44,013 nucleotides of DNA from an uncultured Jeotgalicoccus sp. GTDB lineage: Bacteria; Bacillota; Bacilli; Staphylococcales; Salinicoccaceae. The notes below the pieces were generated by a model. It had not been told where the DNA came from, searched no databases, and worked only from the letters and a program-made list of their open reading frames with translations. The position numbers were made by a program, and so were the translations under genes. Positions 9,205 to 24,380 of the stretch are shown here, in pieces. Where the stretch lies: positions 1-44,013 of the forward strand of contig CANRKV010000002.1 of the NCBI GenBank assembly GCA_947631305.1, in the 5' to 3' direction. Within the stretch, counting starts at the first letter, position 1, and the number at the start of each line of letters is the position of its first letter.

Positions 9205-9435
9205 TTAGCTGAACATGAGCGCTGCTTCCTGTGTATATCTAAAGATGTCCATGATAAAGTTGCTCATCGCTGTTCCTAATAAGACACTCAGCATGATAAG
9301 CACCAGGCGAATTCGTCCGACCTCACCTTTATTAAATAAATTTTCAATCCTTATTCCCTGTAATACCCAGAATGCAAGACCGATACACAAAATATGCAGA
9401 ATAATATGCATTAAAGCGAACTGAGAAAAGCCCAA
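9205..9435 (-). CDS. DUF1146 family membrane protein
   Basis: 76 aa hydrophobic ORF between atpC and murA, as in related Firmicutes. Confidence 0.65.
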   Translation of the reverse strand: MGFSQFALMHIILHILCIGLAFWVLQGIRIENLFNKGEVGRIRLVLIMLSVLLGTAMSNFIMDIFRYTQEAALMFS

Positions 9436-9458
9436 AGAAATTCCTCCTCCCGATAAAA

Positions 9459-9483
9459 AAAAGACTGGAAGGTCCAGTCTTTT
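9459..9483 (-). terminator. Terminator of the ATP synthase operon
   Basis: Minus strand AAAGACTGGAccTTCCAGTCTTTTTTTTA directly after the atpC stop. Confidence 0.85.
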
Positions 9484-9491
9484 AGTTTGAA

Positions 9492-9896
9492 TTAATATTT
9501 AGATACTTCTAAACGGTTAACCGCACGCTGTAATGCCAGTTCTGCACGATACGTATCGACACGTTCATCCTGCGATTCTAAAAGCAGCTGTTCTGCTCTC
9601 ACTTTCGCAGATTCTGCACGTTCGGAATCAATATCTTTTGAAAACTCGCCAGCCTGCACAAGTACTGTAATCTGTTCAGGTCTGATTTCTGCAAACCCTT
9701 CAGAAACAGCCAGGTATTCGAATTTACCGTTTATTTTAACACGAAGGACACCTATTTTAAGCGGTGTTACAGTCGGAATATGACCGGCCATCACACCAAG
9801 CTCACCCTGTTTAGTTTGAAGAACAACGATTTCCGAATCTTCTTCGTGGAAAACAGAACCGTTAGGAGTAACTACATCAAGTGCAATTGTTGCCAT
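9492..9896 (-). CDS. atpC: ATP synthase epsilon subunit
   Basis: MATIALDVVTPNGSVFHEEDSEIVVLQTKQGELGVMAGHIPTVTPLKIG; operon position. Confidence 0.96.
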   Translation of the reverse strand: MATIALDVVTPNGSVFHEEDSEIVVLQTKQGELGVMAGHIPTVTPLKIGVLRVKINGKFEYLAVSEGFAEIRPEQITVLVQAGEFSKDIDSERAESAKVRAEQLLLESQDERVDTYRAELALQRAVNRLEVSKY

Positions 9897-9912
9897 GTTT
9901 TACCCTCCCGTT

Positions 9913-11328
<1,416 letters not shown>

Positions 11329-11349
11329 TTAATTTCCTCCTAATCTCAA

Positions 11350-12237
<888 letters not shown>

Positions 12238-12255
12238 TTAGTAATTACTTACTTC

Positions 12256-13779
<1,524 letters not shown>

Positions 13780-14322
13780 TTAGCTATTCGCATGTTCTTT
13801 AAAATTATTTCTGATACCGTCTAACTGGTTTCGTACAGAACCGTCGTAAACTTTCGAACCTAGAAGCACGCGTACGCCGCCAATAAGTTCTTCATTAATT
13901 TCATTCGTAATAAGCAGCTTTTCATAACCTGTTTTATCAATAAATATCTGACCGAGCTGATCCAGCTCTTCTGCAGATAATTTGTAAACTGACTCCACTG
14001 TTACACGAGCCTGATTATGGCTTTCATCATATAGTGATAAGAACTCGCTGTGTATTTCTTCGAGTAATGACATGTGTTTTTTATCCGACAGGATGCGCAG
14101 CAGGTTTAAGAGAAGTCTGTCGCTTTTACCAAATGCTGCTTCTACCGCTGCCGTTCTTTTATCACGCGTAATCTTCGGGTTATCCATGAATTCGATAAAG
14201 TTCTCCACTGAAGCTGCTGCTTCAGATACTTCAAAGAAATCAGCTTTAACATTCTCAAGATTATCGTGCTGCACTGCTACATCGAACAAAGCGCTGGCGT
14301 ATTTTTGACTGATGTTAGCCAT
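13780..14322 (-). CDS. atpH: ATP synthase delta subunit
   Basis: YASALFDVAVQ..; ..IGGVRVLLGSKVYDGSVRNQLDGIR; operon position. Confidence 0.95.
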   Translation of the reverse strand: MANISQKYASALFDVAVQHDNLENVKADFFEVSEAAASVENFIEFMDNPKITRDKRTAAVEAAFGKSDRLLLNLLRILSDKKHMSLLEEIHSEFLSLYDESHNQARVTVESVYKLSAEELDQLGQIFIDKTGYEKLLITNEINEELIGGVRVLLGSKVYDGSVRNQLDGIRNNFKEHANS

Positions 14323-14840
14323 TATTTATCGCCTGCTTCCTGTAAGTAGTTCTGAACGAGGTTTTTCTGATCTTCTGAGTTAAGTTCCTTGCGGATCATC
14401 TTCTCTGCAATCAGTACTGAAAGTTCAGCAACCTGGTCGTTGATATCGCGGACTGCTTTTTCTTTTTCTCTTTCAATATCAGTCTTCGCTTCTGTCATCA
14501 GTTGAGAAGAACGCGCCTCAGCATCTCTGATGATCGACTCTTGTTCTTTCTTCGCCTGACTTTTAGCGTTTTCCATAAGTTCAGAGATTTCAGCCTGCGT
14601 TGATTTCAGCAGTGCGTCGTTCTCTTCTTTTAAGCGTTCAGCTTCTAATTTTCTGTTTTCAGCAAAATCAATATCATCATGGATTAGTTGTTCACGGTCA
14701 TCCATAACTTTCTTAACTGGTTTCCACACATAGTATGACAATACTGCAAGCAGCGTCAGAAAACTCGCGAGTAGAACAAGCGATGTTCCAACAGCCGTGC
14801 CCATAGTTTCACCAGCAGCACCTAAAATTAATAGTTCCAC
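14322..14840 (-). CDS. atpF: ATP synthase b subunit
   Basis: N-terminal TM helix then long amphipathic coiled-coil; between atpE and atpH. Confidence 0.95.
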   Translation of the reverse strand: MELLILGAAGETMGTAVGTSLVLLASFLTLLAVLSYYVWKPVKKVMDDREQLIHDDIDFAENRKLEAERLKEENDALLKSTQAEISELMENAKSQAKKEQESIIRDAEARSSQLMTEAKTDIEREKEKAVRDINDQVAELSVLIAEKMIRKELNSEDQKNLVQNYLQEAGDK

Positions 14841-14898
14841 CTATGTACACTCCTTTCAAAAAAGTCTCTAACTCTCGTAGTTATTTACATAATAAGAT

Positions 14899-14925
14899 GG
14901 CGAAATCTTCAAATAAGACTTCGCC
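14899..14925 (-). other. Intercistronic hairpin between atpE and atpF
   Basis: Minus strand GGCGAAGTCTT-atttg-AAGATTTCGCC: 11-bp stem with one G-U pair and no strong T-run after it. Confidence 0.7.
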
Positions 14926-14939
14926 TTATATAACGACTC

Positions 14940-15194
<255 letters not shown>

Positions 15195-15202
15195 TTATTA
15201 TA

Positions 15203-16304
<1,102 letters not shown>

Positions 16305-16364
16305 TGTCTTTTACGACTCCCCGTGTAATGTAACTTGTTGTGAAAACAATTACATACTCTAATG

Positions 16365-16393
16365 ATTTTATAGGAGCGCAATTTTTGTGTCAA
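16365..16393 (-). promoter_or_regulatory. Putative SigA promoter of the atp operon
   Basis: Minus strand TTGACA-17 nt-TAAAAT upstream of atpI. Confidence 0.7.
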
Positions 16394-16429
16394 CAAAATA
16401 TGGAAATTTTAACAACATGTTCACATTTG

Positions 16430-17569
16430 CTAATCATTTACAGAGAAACTGATAGGTTTTTCTTTAGTTATTCCATAATAATACTTTATGTTGTCGCAAA
16501 TTCTGCGTGAAGCCTGTCCGTCACCGTATGGATTTTGCGTCTGTGACATTTTATTATAAATTTCTTCATCTGTCAGCAGTTCTTTTGTCATGTTGTAAAT
16601 GTTTTCCTGCTCAATACCCGCAAGTTTAAGTGTGCCTGCTTTAACGCCTTCAGGACGTTCAGTAGTGTCGCGCAGTACAAGTACAGGTTTCCCGAGTGAA
16701 GGTGCTTCTTCCTGCACCCCGCCCGAGTCAGTTAAAATCAGGTGGCTTCTTGCAGCAAAGTTATGAAAATCAAGTACATCAAGCGGCTCAATTAATTCAA
16801 TGCGCTCGTGATTGCCTAAATACTGCTGTGCAATTTCACGCACTTTAGGGTTTTTATGCATTGGATAAACGACAGTCACATCTTCAAACTCGTCAACAAT
16901 CTGACGGACCGCACCGAAAATGTTATGCATCGGCTGACCGATATTTTCACGTCGGTGCGCTGTTAAAAGCACAACTTTGTTGTCTTTATGTTTTTCGATG
17001 ATGTCGCTGTGATAGTTTTCATCAACTGTTGTTGCCAGGGCGTCGATTGCAGTGTTGCCTGTAACTGAAATTTTTGTATCATCTTTTGCTTCATTCAGCA
17101 GATTCTGACGTGCATCTTCTGTCGGTGAGAAATGAAGATCTGCTAAAACACCTGTCATCTGACGGTTAGCTTCTTCAGGGAATGGTGAATATTTGTTATG
17201 AGTGCGGAGACCTGCTTCAACATGGCCGATATCCACTTCATTGTAAAACGCAGCCAGTGAACCCGCGAATGTTGTCGTCGTATCACCGTGCACTAAAATC
17301 ATATCCGGTTTTACTTCTTTAATAACTGATTCGAGACCGTTAATTACACGTCCTGTAACTTCTGACAATGTTTGGCCCGCTTTCATAATATTCAAGTCGT
17401 AATCAGGTGTAATATCGAAAGTTGTCAGTACCTGGTCAAGCATCTCTCTATGCTGTGCAGTAACTACTACAACCGGTTCAATATCTTCATCTTTTTTCAT
17501 TTCGAGTACAAGCGGAGCCATTTTAATAGCTTCGGGTCTCGTACCGAAAATCGCCATAATTTTTTTCAT
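16430..17569 (-). CDS. mnaA: UDP-N-acetylglucosamine 2-epimerase (non-hydrolysing)
   Basis: IFGTRPEAIKMAPLV..TAQHREMLDQVL..VHGDTTTTFAGSLAAFY..GHVEAGLRT..TDSGGVQEEAPSLGKPVLVLR. Confidence 0.96.
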   Translation of the reverse strand: MKKIMAIFGTRPEAIKMAPLVLEMKKDEDIEPVVVVTAQHREMLDQVLTTFDITPDYDLNIMKAGQTLSEVTGRVINGLESVIKEVKPDMILVHGDTTTTFAGSLAAFYNEVDIGHVEAGLRTHNKYSPFPEEANRQMTGVLADLHFSPTEDARQNLLNEAKDDTKISVTGNTAIDALATTVDENYHSDIIEKHKDNKVVLLTAHRRENIGQPMHNIFGAVRQIVDEFEDVTVVYPMHKNPKVREIAQQYLGNHERIELIEPLDVLDFHNFAARSHLILTDSGGVQEEAPSLGKPVLVLRDTTERPEGVKAGTLKLAGIEQENIYNMTKELLTDEEIYNKMSQTQNPYGDGQASRRICDNIKYYYGITKEKPISFSVND

Positions 17570-17588
17570 AACAATCTCCTATGATTTA

Positions 17589-18218
17589 TTATCGTGTACC
17601 AAATAATCTGTCGCCGGCATCGCCTAATCCGGGAACAATGTAACTCTTCTCATTCAATTTCTCATCGAGTGCTGCGATATAAATATCCACATCCGGGTGT
17701 GCTTCTTTTAATACTTCTACACCTTCCGGCGCTGCAATCAGACAAATGAAACGAATTTTTGTCGCTCCATGTTTTTTAACTGCAGTAATTGCTTCTACCG
17801 CTGATGCACCTGTAGCAAGCATCGGGTCGATAACAAAAATATCACGTTCTTCAATATCTCCCGGGAACTTCGCATAGTATTCAACAGCTTTCAGTGTTTC
17901 AGGATCCCGGTACAATCCGATATGACCGACACGGGCTGATGGAATAAGTTTTAAAATACCATCCTGCATACCAAGACCCGCGCGTAAAATTGGGACAATA
18001 CCCAGTTTTTTTCCGCTCAGGCGCTTAGCTGTAGTTTCCTGAACCGGTGTCTGTACTGACACATCTTCGAGTGTAAGATCTCTCGTTACCTCATAAGCCA
18101 TAAGCATACCCACTTCATCGACCAATTCTCTGAATTCTTTAGTCGACGTGTTTTCGTCACGGATATAGCTCATTTTATGCTGGATTAACGGATGATCCAT
18201 TACTTGTATCTTTGACAT
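17589..18218 (-). CDS. upp: Uracil phosphoribosyltransferase
   Basis: [40 protein letters not shown]-type C-terminus. Confidence 0.97.
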   Translation of the reverse strand: MSKIQVMDHPLIQHKMSYIRDENTSTKEFRELVDEVGMLMAYEVTRDLTLEDVSVQTPVQETTAKRLSGKKLGIVPILRAGLGMQDGILKLIPSARVGHIGLYRDPETLKAVEYYAKFPGDIEERDIFVIDPMLATGASAVEAITAVKKHGATKIRFICLIAAPEGVEVLKEAHPDVDIYIAALDEKLNEKSYIVPGLGDAGDRLFGTR

Positions 18219-18243
18219 ATATCTTCCTCCACTCCAAAAATTA

Positions 18244-18263
18244 ACCGGATGATCCCATCCGGT
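18244..18263 (-). terminator. Terminator between glyA and upp
   Basis: Minus strand ACCGGATGggatCATCCGGTTAATTTTT. Confidence 0.75.
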
Positions 18264-18280
18264 ATATATTATAACGCAGT

Positions 18281-19516
18281 TTATTTGTATAGTGGATACT
18301 TTCCTGTTAATTTAGTAACTTTATCTGCAATTCCATCAAGATTCTCTTCATTTTTAACTCGCGTCAGTGTTTCAACGATAATCTGACCAACTTCTGTCAT
18401 ATCTTCTGTTGTAAATCCGCGCGTAGTCATCGCCGGTGTTCCGAGACGGATACCGCTCGTGACGAATGGTGATGCTTCGTCAAACGGAATCGTATTTTTA
18501 TTCACAGTAATACCGACTTCATCAAGTGCTTCTTCAGCAGCTTTTCCTGTTAAACCGAAAGTCTTAACGTCAACGAGTACGAGATGGTTATCCGTCATAC
18601 CTGAAACGATGCGGAGTCCGCCGTCAGCAAGTGACTCTGCCAATGCTTTTGCATTGTCCAGAACATGCTGCTGGTATTCTTTAAATTCCGGCTGCAGTGC
18701 TTCGCCGAATGCCACAGCTTTCGCTCCGATAACGTGCATTAACGGTCCGCCCTGAATACCCGGGAAGATATTTTTATCAACAGCTTTAGCATGTTCTGCA
18801 GTCGTTAAAATTAATCCTCCGCGCGGTCCGCGTAATGTTTTATGAGTTGTTGATGTTACGAAATCAGCATGCGGTACCGGGTTCGGGTGCAGTCCTGCTG
18901 CAACGAGTCCTGCAATATGTGCCATATCTACTAATAAATAAGCACCGACTGCATCAGCGATTTCACGGAACTTTTTAAAGTCCAGTGTTTTAACGTATGC
19001 ACTCCCGCCGGCAACAATCATTTTAGGCTGTTCTTCTTTAGCGATTTCCATCACTTTATCGTAATCGATTATCTCAGTGTCTTTTTCAACACCGTAAGAC
19101 ACGAAGTTAAACAGCTTGCCGCTGAAGTTTACAGGTGAACCGTGCGTTAAATGTCCGCCGTGTGATAAATCCATACCAAGCACCTTGTCTCCCGGCTCAA
19201 GAACTGAAAAGTATACTGCCATATTTGCCTGAGAGCCTGAGTGCGGCTGCACGTTGGCATGTTCTGCCCCAAATATTTCTTTTGCACGGTCACGTGCAAG
19301 GTTTTCCACAACGTCTACATGCTCACATCCGCCGTAGTAGCGTTTCCCCGGATATCCTTCTGCATATTTGTTCGTTAAAATAGAACCCTGCGCTTCCAGT
19401 ACTGCAGGTGAAACGAAGTTTTCGCTCGCGATAAGTTCGATGTTGTTATTTTGTCTTTCAAGTTCTTTCTCAATAACTTCCTGTACTTGTGGATCTTGTG
19501 ATTTAATATTAGACAT
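18281..19516 (-). CDS. glyA: Serine hydroxymethyltransferase
   Basis: [54 protein letters not shown]. Confidence 0.98.
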   Translation of the reverse strand: MSNIKSQDPQVQEVIEKELERQNNNIELIASENFVSPAVLEAQGSILTNKYAEGYPGKRYYGGCEHVDVVENLARDRAKEIFGAEHANVQPHSGSQANMAVYFSVLEPGDKVLGMDLSHGGHLTHGSPVNFSGKLFNFVSYGVEKDTEIIDYDKVMEIAKEEQPKMIVAGGSAYVKTLDFKKFREIADAVGAYLLVDMAHIAGLVAAGLHPNPVPHADFVTSTTHKTLRGPRGGLILTTAEHAKAVDKNIFPGIQGGPLMHVIGAKAVAFGEALQPEFKEYQQHVLDNAKALAESLADGGLRIVSGMTDNHLVLVDVKTFGLTGKAAEEALDEVGITVNKNTIPFDEASPFVTSGIRLGTPAMTTRGFTTEDMTEVGQIIVETLTRVKNEENLDGIADKVTKLTGKYPLYK

Positions 19517-19529
19517 TGTGTTCTCCCCT

Positions 19530-20078
19530 TTATTTATAATGCGCTCTTGGTCCGCCGACTAATTTCGGACGGGTTGTTGCTATCGTCACAACTGCTTCGC
19601 CAACTGTTTTAACAGACGTTCTCACCGGTATCGCAACATGTTTTAAATGCATGCCGATCAGTGTCTGGCCAATATCAATGCCGCGGTCTGCAGTAACAGA
19701 TTCAACGACAACGGAATCCGCAATTTCTTTATAAGCAAGTTCGCTTAAACTGCCTCCCGCTTCTTTGTGCGGCACTACTGTAACTTCTTCCAGCTTCAAT
19801 GCTTCCATCGTGTGTCTTGAAGTTGTCAGAGAGCGGTTAATATGCTCGCATCCCTGAAATAACAAATGCATCTTTTCCCTGGCTGCAATTTCAGAGAAGT
19901 GGCTGTATATAACTTCTGCCGCTTCATCCGAACTGCTTTTGCCGATGTGCTTCCCTACAGTTTCCGATGTCGAACATCCGATAACGAGCACTTTCTCCGG
20001 CGTAAAAAATTCTGCTTCATATAAATCATCAGTCAGTGTCTGTAAATCATTCTTCAATCTTACAAACGCGTCTTTCAT
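19530..20078 (-). CDS. ywlG: TIGR01440/DUF436 family protein (YwlG-like)
   Basis: [69 protein letters not shown]; start placed at the internal ATG (20078) preceded by GAGGGTGG. Confidence 0.85.
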   Translation of the reverse strand: MKDAFVRLKNDLQTLTDDLYEAEFFTPEKVLVIGCSTSETVGKHIGKSSSDEAAEVIYSHFSEIAAREKMHLLFQGCEHINRSLTTSRHTMEALKLEEVTVVPHKEAGGSLSELAYKEIADSVVVESVTADRGIDIGQTLIGMHLKHVAIPVRTSVKTVGEAVVTIATTRPKLVGGPRAHYK

Positions 20079-20475
20079 GTCTACCACCCTCAAATTCAGT
20101 GTTCAGCCATGTGTCCACCACTTCAAGTGCAAGACCCGGGCCGATAACTCTTTCACCCATCGCGAGTACATTGGAATCATTATGTGCGCGTGTTGCTTTT
20201 GCTGAAAACGTATCGTGTACGAGCGCACAGCGAATACCTTTTGTTTTATTTGCAGTAATATTCATACCGATACCGGTACCGCAAATTAAAATACCTTTAT
20301 CATATTCTCCCGCAGCTACTTTTTCTGCGACCGGCTTAGCATAATCCGGATAATCCACAGAGTCCGCATTGTCGGGTCCAAGATCCGTAAAATCAATTTT
20401 ATTTTCAGTTAAATATTCCGTAACGGCCTTTTTTAAATTGAGCCCGCCATGGTCGGATGCAATCACAACTTTCAT
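20047..20475 (-). CDS. rpiB: Ribose-5-phosphate isomerase B / RpiB family
   Basis: MKVVIASDHGGLNLKKAV..GILICGTGIGMNITANKTKGIRCALVHDTFSAKATRAHNDSNVLAMGERVIG. Confidence 0.93.
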   Translation of the reverse strand: MKVVIASDHGGLNLKKAVTEYLTENKIDFTDLGPDNADSVDYPDYAKPVAEKVAAGEYDKGILICGTGIGMNITANKTKGIRCALVHDTFSAKATRAHNDSNVLAMGERVIGPGLALEVVDTWLNTEFEGGRHERRVCKIEE

Positions 20476-20538
20476 ACACTCATCTCCTTAAAATATATTA
20501 TAACCATCAGTATTAAGAGTTTCAAAAGATTACCGGGT

Positions 20539-20949
20539 TTACCAGTTAAATTTATCAATGTATTTTTGCAGATGCATAAATACTTCTTCGTATTGCGCTG
20601 TTGTTCCGCCGTATGGGTCGGGTATGTTTTTCATTTCACCGTCCGCATATTCGGATATGAGTTTGACATCCGCTTGTGGAAAGTTTTCCAGAATTGCATT
20701 CTTATGACTGCTCCCCATAACGAGCAGCGTGCTGTTTTCAGTATCCCCTTGTGTCAGCTGTTCAGGCTTTGACGGCACCGGCAATCCTGCCTCTTCTATA
20801 ATAGACAGCGACTGACTGCTCGTCTCGCTGCTTACAACATAGAGTCCGCGTGATGAAATATCCATATGCGGATACTTCATGCGTGCGTAGCTTTCCGCCA
20901 GCGGACTGCGGCACGTATTCCCTGTACAGACAAAAATAATTTTATTCAC
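20539..20949 (-). CDS. ywlE: Low-molecular-weight phosphatase, YwlE-like protein arginine phosphatase
   Basis: CTGNTCRSPLAES active-site loop with Thr as in YwlE; DPYG general acid loop; ywlC neighbour. Confidence 0.85.
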   Translation of the reverse strand: MNKIIFVCTGNTCRSPLAESYARMKYPHMDISSRGLYVVSSETSSQSLSIIEEAGLPVPSKPEQLTQGDTENSTLLVMGSSHKNAILENFPQADVKLISEYADGEMKNIPDPYGGTTAQYEEVFMHLQKYIDKFNW

Positions 20950-22000
20950 TCTGAATCACTTCATTCCCCGTCGCTTTATAAACACGGTTCATCAGTCCTT
21001 CAGATTCCGGCACCTTATCGAACCCGTGTATGAAAATAATATCAACATCCGATGTATCCATGATGCGTAAAGCAGAGTATAAGTTCCGCGCCGCTTCTTT
21101 ATAGCTGTCCCGTTCCCGGCACAGACTGATAAACTGCATATCCTCACTGACGAATTCCCTGCTCGTTTCCGGTGCAATAATACCGACCTTCTGCTCTCGT
21201 CCGACAGGCAGCTTCGTATTATTGTTGATGCCGCCCTCGATAACAATCAGCGGCTGTCTCGGTGCATAGTGTTTATATTTCATGCCTGGTGAAATCGGTT
21301 TGTCGGTTTGTTCAGTCACCGTATTGACAGCTGTTTCCAATACTTCTTCCAGTTCTTCTTTCGTTACCGCACCCGGGCGGGCAATTCTGTAAGGGAACTG
21401 CGTGCAGTCGAGCACAGTGCTTTCGATACCGTAAATTGCCGACTCACTGTCGATGACACCGTATAATTTATCCTCAAGATCGTCGATGACGTGCTGAGCA
21501 TTTGTCGGTGACGGTTTGCCGCTGATATTAGCACTCGGCGCAGCAAGGGGTATATCAGCATGCTGAAGAATTTTCCGTCCCACCGGATGACTTGGCATGC
21601 GCACCGCAACGGAATCGAGTTCCGCCACTGCATTTGTGGACAGATAATCTCCTTTTAACGGCAGGATAAAAGATATCGGTCCCGGCCAAAATTCTTCCAT
21701 TAATTTAGTGACGCGTTCGTCAAGCACGGCCGTAAAATCTTTAAGCTGGCTGATATCATGTATATGTATAATTAAAGGGTTATCTCCCGGACGTCCTTTG
21801 GCAGAAAAAATCTTATTAATTGCCTCTCCGTTCCGGGCATCAGCCGCAAGTCCGTACACCGTCTCTGTCGGGATACCGATAATTTCACCGTAGGTAAAAG
21901 CAATTTTTATTTCCTCGAGCTGTTCGTGGAGCTCATCTTCTTTACTCTCGTCAGTTAAATCAGCTTCGGTAATTTTCCATATTTTAGTCACTTTGTCCAC
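20942..22000 (-). CDS. ywlC: L-threonylcarbamoyladenylate synthase (Sua5/YwlC)
   Basis: GIPTETVYGLAADA..KGRPGDNPLIIHI..PSANISGKPSPT; C-terminal Sua5 domain with SPGMKYKHYAP. Confidence 0.95.
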   Translation of the reverse strand: MDKVTKIWKITEADLTDESKEDELHEQLEEIKIAFTYGEIIGIPTETVYGLAADARNGEAINKIFSAKGRPGDNPLIIHIHDISQLKDFTAVLDERVTKLMEEFWPGPISFILPLKGDYLSTNAVAELDSVAVRMPSHPVGRKILQHADIPLAAPSANISGKPSPTNAQHVIDDLEDKLYGVIDSESAIYGIESTVLDCTQFPYRIARPGAVTKEELEEVLETAVNTVTEQTDKPISPGMKYKHYAPRQPLIVIEGGINNNTKLPVGREQKVGIIAPETSREFVSEDMQFISLCRERDSYKEAARNLYSALRIMDTSDVDIIFIHGFDKVPESEGLMNRVYKATGNEVIQSE

Positions 22001-22838
22001 CCCACGTAAAATGTAATATTCTATCTTGTTGATTAATGTCTTTAACCACCTTCACAAAAGTGCCCGGCCAGACGCTGTCGATATATTCTTTTAATGCATC
22101 TCCTTGGCTAAAGCCGATTTCAAAATATACCCGGCCTCCGGGTTTCAGCACATCTGGGAGCGTTCGAATCATCGTTTTATACAGCGCCAGTCCATTGTCA
22201 TCCGCAAACAGCGCTGTGCCAGGTTCGTATTCAAGTACTGACGGTGTCATCAGATGTTTTTCATCCTCGCTTATATACGGAGGATTAGAGATGATTATAT
22301 CAGCTTTAATTTCTTTATCCACTAATGGCGTAAATAAGCTGCCCTCTAAATACCCGGCACTCACTCCGAGACGCTCGCCGTTCTTTCTGGCAGTACAGAG
22401 GGCGCCGGCTGACAGATCCGTCACTATCACTTTGTTTGATTTCCAGTGAGCCGCTAATGTTAAACCGATTGCACCTGTCCCGGTACCGATATCGACTGCT
22501 GTTAAGCCGAGATCACTTTCATTCTGCAGGACGAATTCCACGAGCTCTTCGGTTTCATTTCTTGGAATCAGCGTGTCCGGCGTTACCGTAAAGTAAGCAT
22601 CGTAAAAGTACGCTTCTCCAAGTACATACTGGTACGGTTCATTGTGGCAGACACGTTCGATGACTGATGTGAATTTTTCATAATCCTCTTCTGGCATCAT
22701 GTCTTCCCCGTATATCATCAGCTTTGTAAAATTCATTCCCAATAGTTCTTCCATTACAATTGATGCCACACGGATTTCCTGTCCAGATACACTTAAAGAG
22801 GCTTCCGCCTCTTTAAGTACTGCTTTATATTGTTTCAT
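21984..22838 (-). CDS. prmC: Peptide chain release factor N5-glutamine methyltransferase
   Basis: [14 protein letters not shown] and ISNPPYI motifs; adjacent to prfA. Confidence 0.95.
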   Translation of the reverse strand: MKQYKAVLKEAEASLSVSGQEIRVASIVMEELLGMNFTKLMIYGEDMMPEEDYEKFTSVIERVCHNEPYQYVLGEAYFYDAYFTVTPDTLIPRNETEELVEFVLQNESDLGLTAVDIGTGTGAIGLTLAAHWKSNKVIVTDLSAGALCTARKNGERLGVSAGYLEGSLFTPLVDKEIKADIIISNPPYISEDEKHLMTPSVLEYEPGTALFADDNGLALYKTMIRTLPDVLKPGGRVYFEIGFSQGDALKEYIDSVWPGTFVKVVKDINQQDRILHFTWGGQSD

Positions 22839-23904
22839 TGTTCAATTCTTCCAGTTTTGAAGTCTGCTCTTCAATTGCCAGCGCTTCAATAATTTCATCC
22901 AGATTCCCGTCAATAATCTGGTCCAGTTTTTGGATTGTTAAACCGATACGGTGATCAGTTACACGGTTTTGCGGATAGTTATACGTACGGATACGTTCAG
23001 AACGGTCTCCGGTACCTACTGCTGATTTTCTCTTTTCAGCATATTCCGCATGCGCTTCCTGCTGCATCATGTCGTAAACGCGCGCTTTAAGTACTTTCAT
23101 TGCGCGTTCTCTGTTTTTAATCTGTGATTTTTCATCCTGTGATGTTACTACCGTGCCGCTTGGCAGGTGAGTAATACGAACTGCCGAGTCAGTCGTGTTA
23201 ACGTGCTGTCCGCCGGCGCCGCTTGAACGGTACGTATCAATTTTAATATCTTCGTTGCGGATATTTACTTCTACGTCTTCTACTTCAGGTAATACCGCGA
23301 CAGTTGCAGTAGACGTATGAATACGGCCGCCTGATTCTGTTTCAGGTACGCGCTGAACGCGGTGTGCACCGTTCTCAAACTTAAGTTTTGAGAACGCTCC
23401 TTTACCCTGAATCAGGAAGCTGATTTCTTTAAATCCGCCATGTTCACTGCTTGAAGCGTCAACAGTTTCCGTACGCCATCCCTGGTCTTCGGCATATCTT
23501 GAATACATTCTAAACAGATCTCCTGCAAAAATCTGTGCTTCGTCGCCGCCTGCAGCACCGCGAATTTCCATAATAACGTTTTTATCGTCATTCGGGTCTT
23601 TCGGGATGATAAGAATTTTTAAATCCTCTTCCAGTTTCGGCAGCATGCTTTCAGACTCTGAGATTTCTTCTTTCAGCATTTCAATCATTTCCTGATCGTC
23701 TGTTTCTTTCAGCATTTCTTTGGATTCTTCAATTGTTTCCATATGTCCTCTGTAAACGCGGAACACTTCAACAGTATCGTGAATATCACTTTGCTCTTTA
23801 GAATACGTGCGCAGTTTGTCAGGATCGCTGACTACATCGGGGTCGCTGAGTAATTCAGTTAACTGTTCATATCGATTTTCTATTATTTCGAGTTGATCAA
23901 ACAT
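22825..23904 (-). CDS. prfA: Peptide chain release factor 1
   Basis: [25 protein letters not shown] containing the GGQ motif. Confidence 0.98.
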   Translation of the reverse strand: MFDQLEIIENRYEQLTELLSDPDVVSDPDKLRTYSKEQSDIHDTVEVFRVYRGHMETIEESKEMLKETDDQEMIEMLKEEISESESMLPKLEEDLKILIIPKDPNDDKNVIMEIRGAAGGDEAQIFAGDLFRMYSRYAEDQGWRTETVDASSSEHGGFKEISFLIQGKGAFSKLKFENGAHRVQRVPETESGGRIHTSTATVAVLPEVEDVEVNIRNEDIKIDTYRSSGAGGQHVNTTDSAVRITHLPSGTVVTSQDEKSQIKNRERAMKVLKARVYDMMQQEAHAEYAEKRKSAVGTGDRSERIRTYNYPQNRVTDHRIGLTIQKLDQIIDGNLDEIIEALAIEEQTSKLEELNNETI

Positions 23905-23967
23905 AAGAATACGTCCTTTTCCTGGTACTTTTAGTTACTTTATTATAGCATATTTTTAAGACAAAAA

Positions 23968-23994
23968 AACTGCACTGAGAATCTCAGTACAGTT
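23968..23994 (-). terminator. Terminator after rpmE2
   Basis: Minus strand AACTGTACTGAGattCTCAGTGCAGTTTTTTT. Confidence 0.85.
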
Positions 23995-24003
23995 GAAATT
24001 TTG

Positions 24004-24264
24004 TTATTCTTGGTTGCTTGATTTAAGACCGAATTTTTTGTTGAATTTCTCAACACGGCCATCTGCAGATGCGAACTTCTGACGTCCTGTGTAGAACGGG
24101 TGTGAATCAGAAGAGATATCTAAACGAATAACCGGGTACTCGTTACCATCTTCCCACTCCATAGTTTCAGAAGAAGTACGTGTAGATCCACTTAAGAATT
24201 TAAAATCTGTCGTTGAATCTAAAAAGATTACTTTTTTGTATTCAGGATGAATTCCTTGTTTCAT
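24004..24264 (-). CDS. rpmE2: 50S ribosomal protein L31 type B
   Basis: [57 protein letters not shown]; lacks CxxC zinc ligands. Confidence 0.96.
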   Translation of the reverse strand: MKQGIHPEYKKVIFLDSTTDFKFLSGSTRTSSETMEWEDGNEYPVIRLDISSDSHPFYTGRQKFASADGRVEKFNKKFGLKSSNQE

Positions 24265-24380
24265 AATTGTCAGCTCCTTTGCCCTGGACCATCTGGAACA
24301 GAGTTATTTGTGGCTATCACCACGCATTACTTTGCCATTATACATGCTGAGGCTGTAAAAATCAATATCCATGCGGAAAT

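Noticed and set aside
20047-20078. Overlap between ywlG and rpiB as a possible frameshift
   Set aside because: With the ywlG start moved to the internal ATG with RBS, the overlap is about 32 bp and both proteins are intact; ordinary translational overlap.
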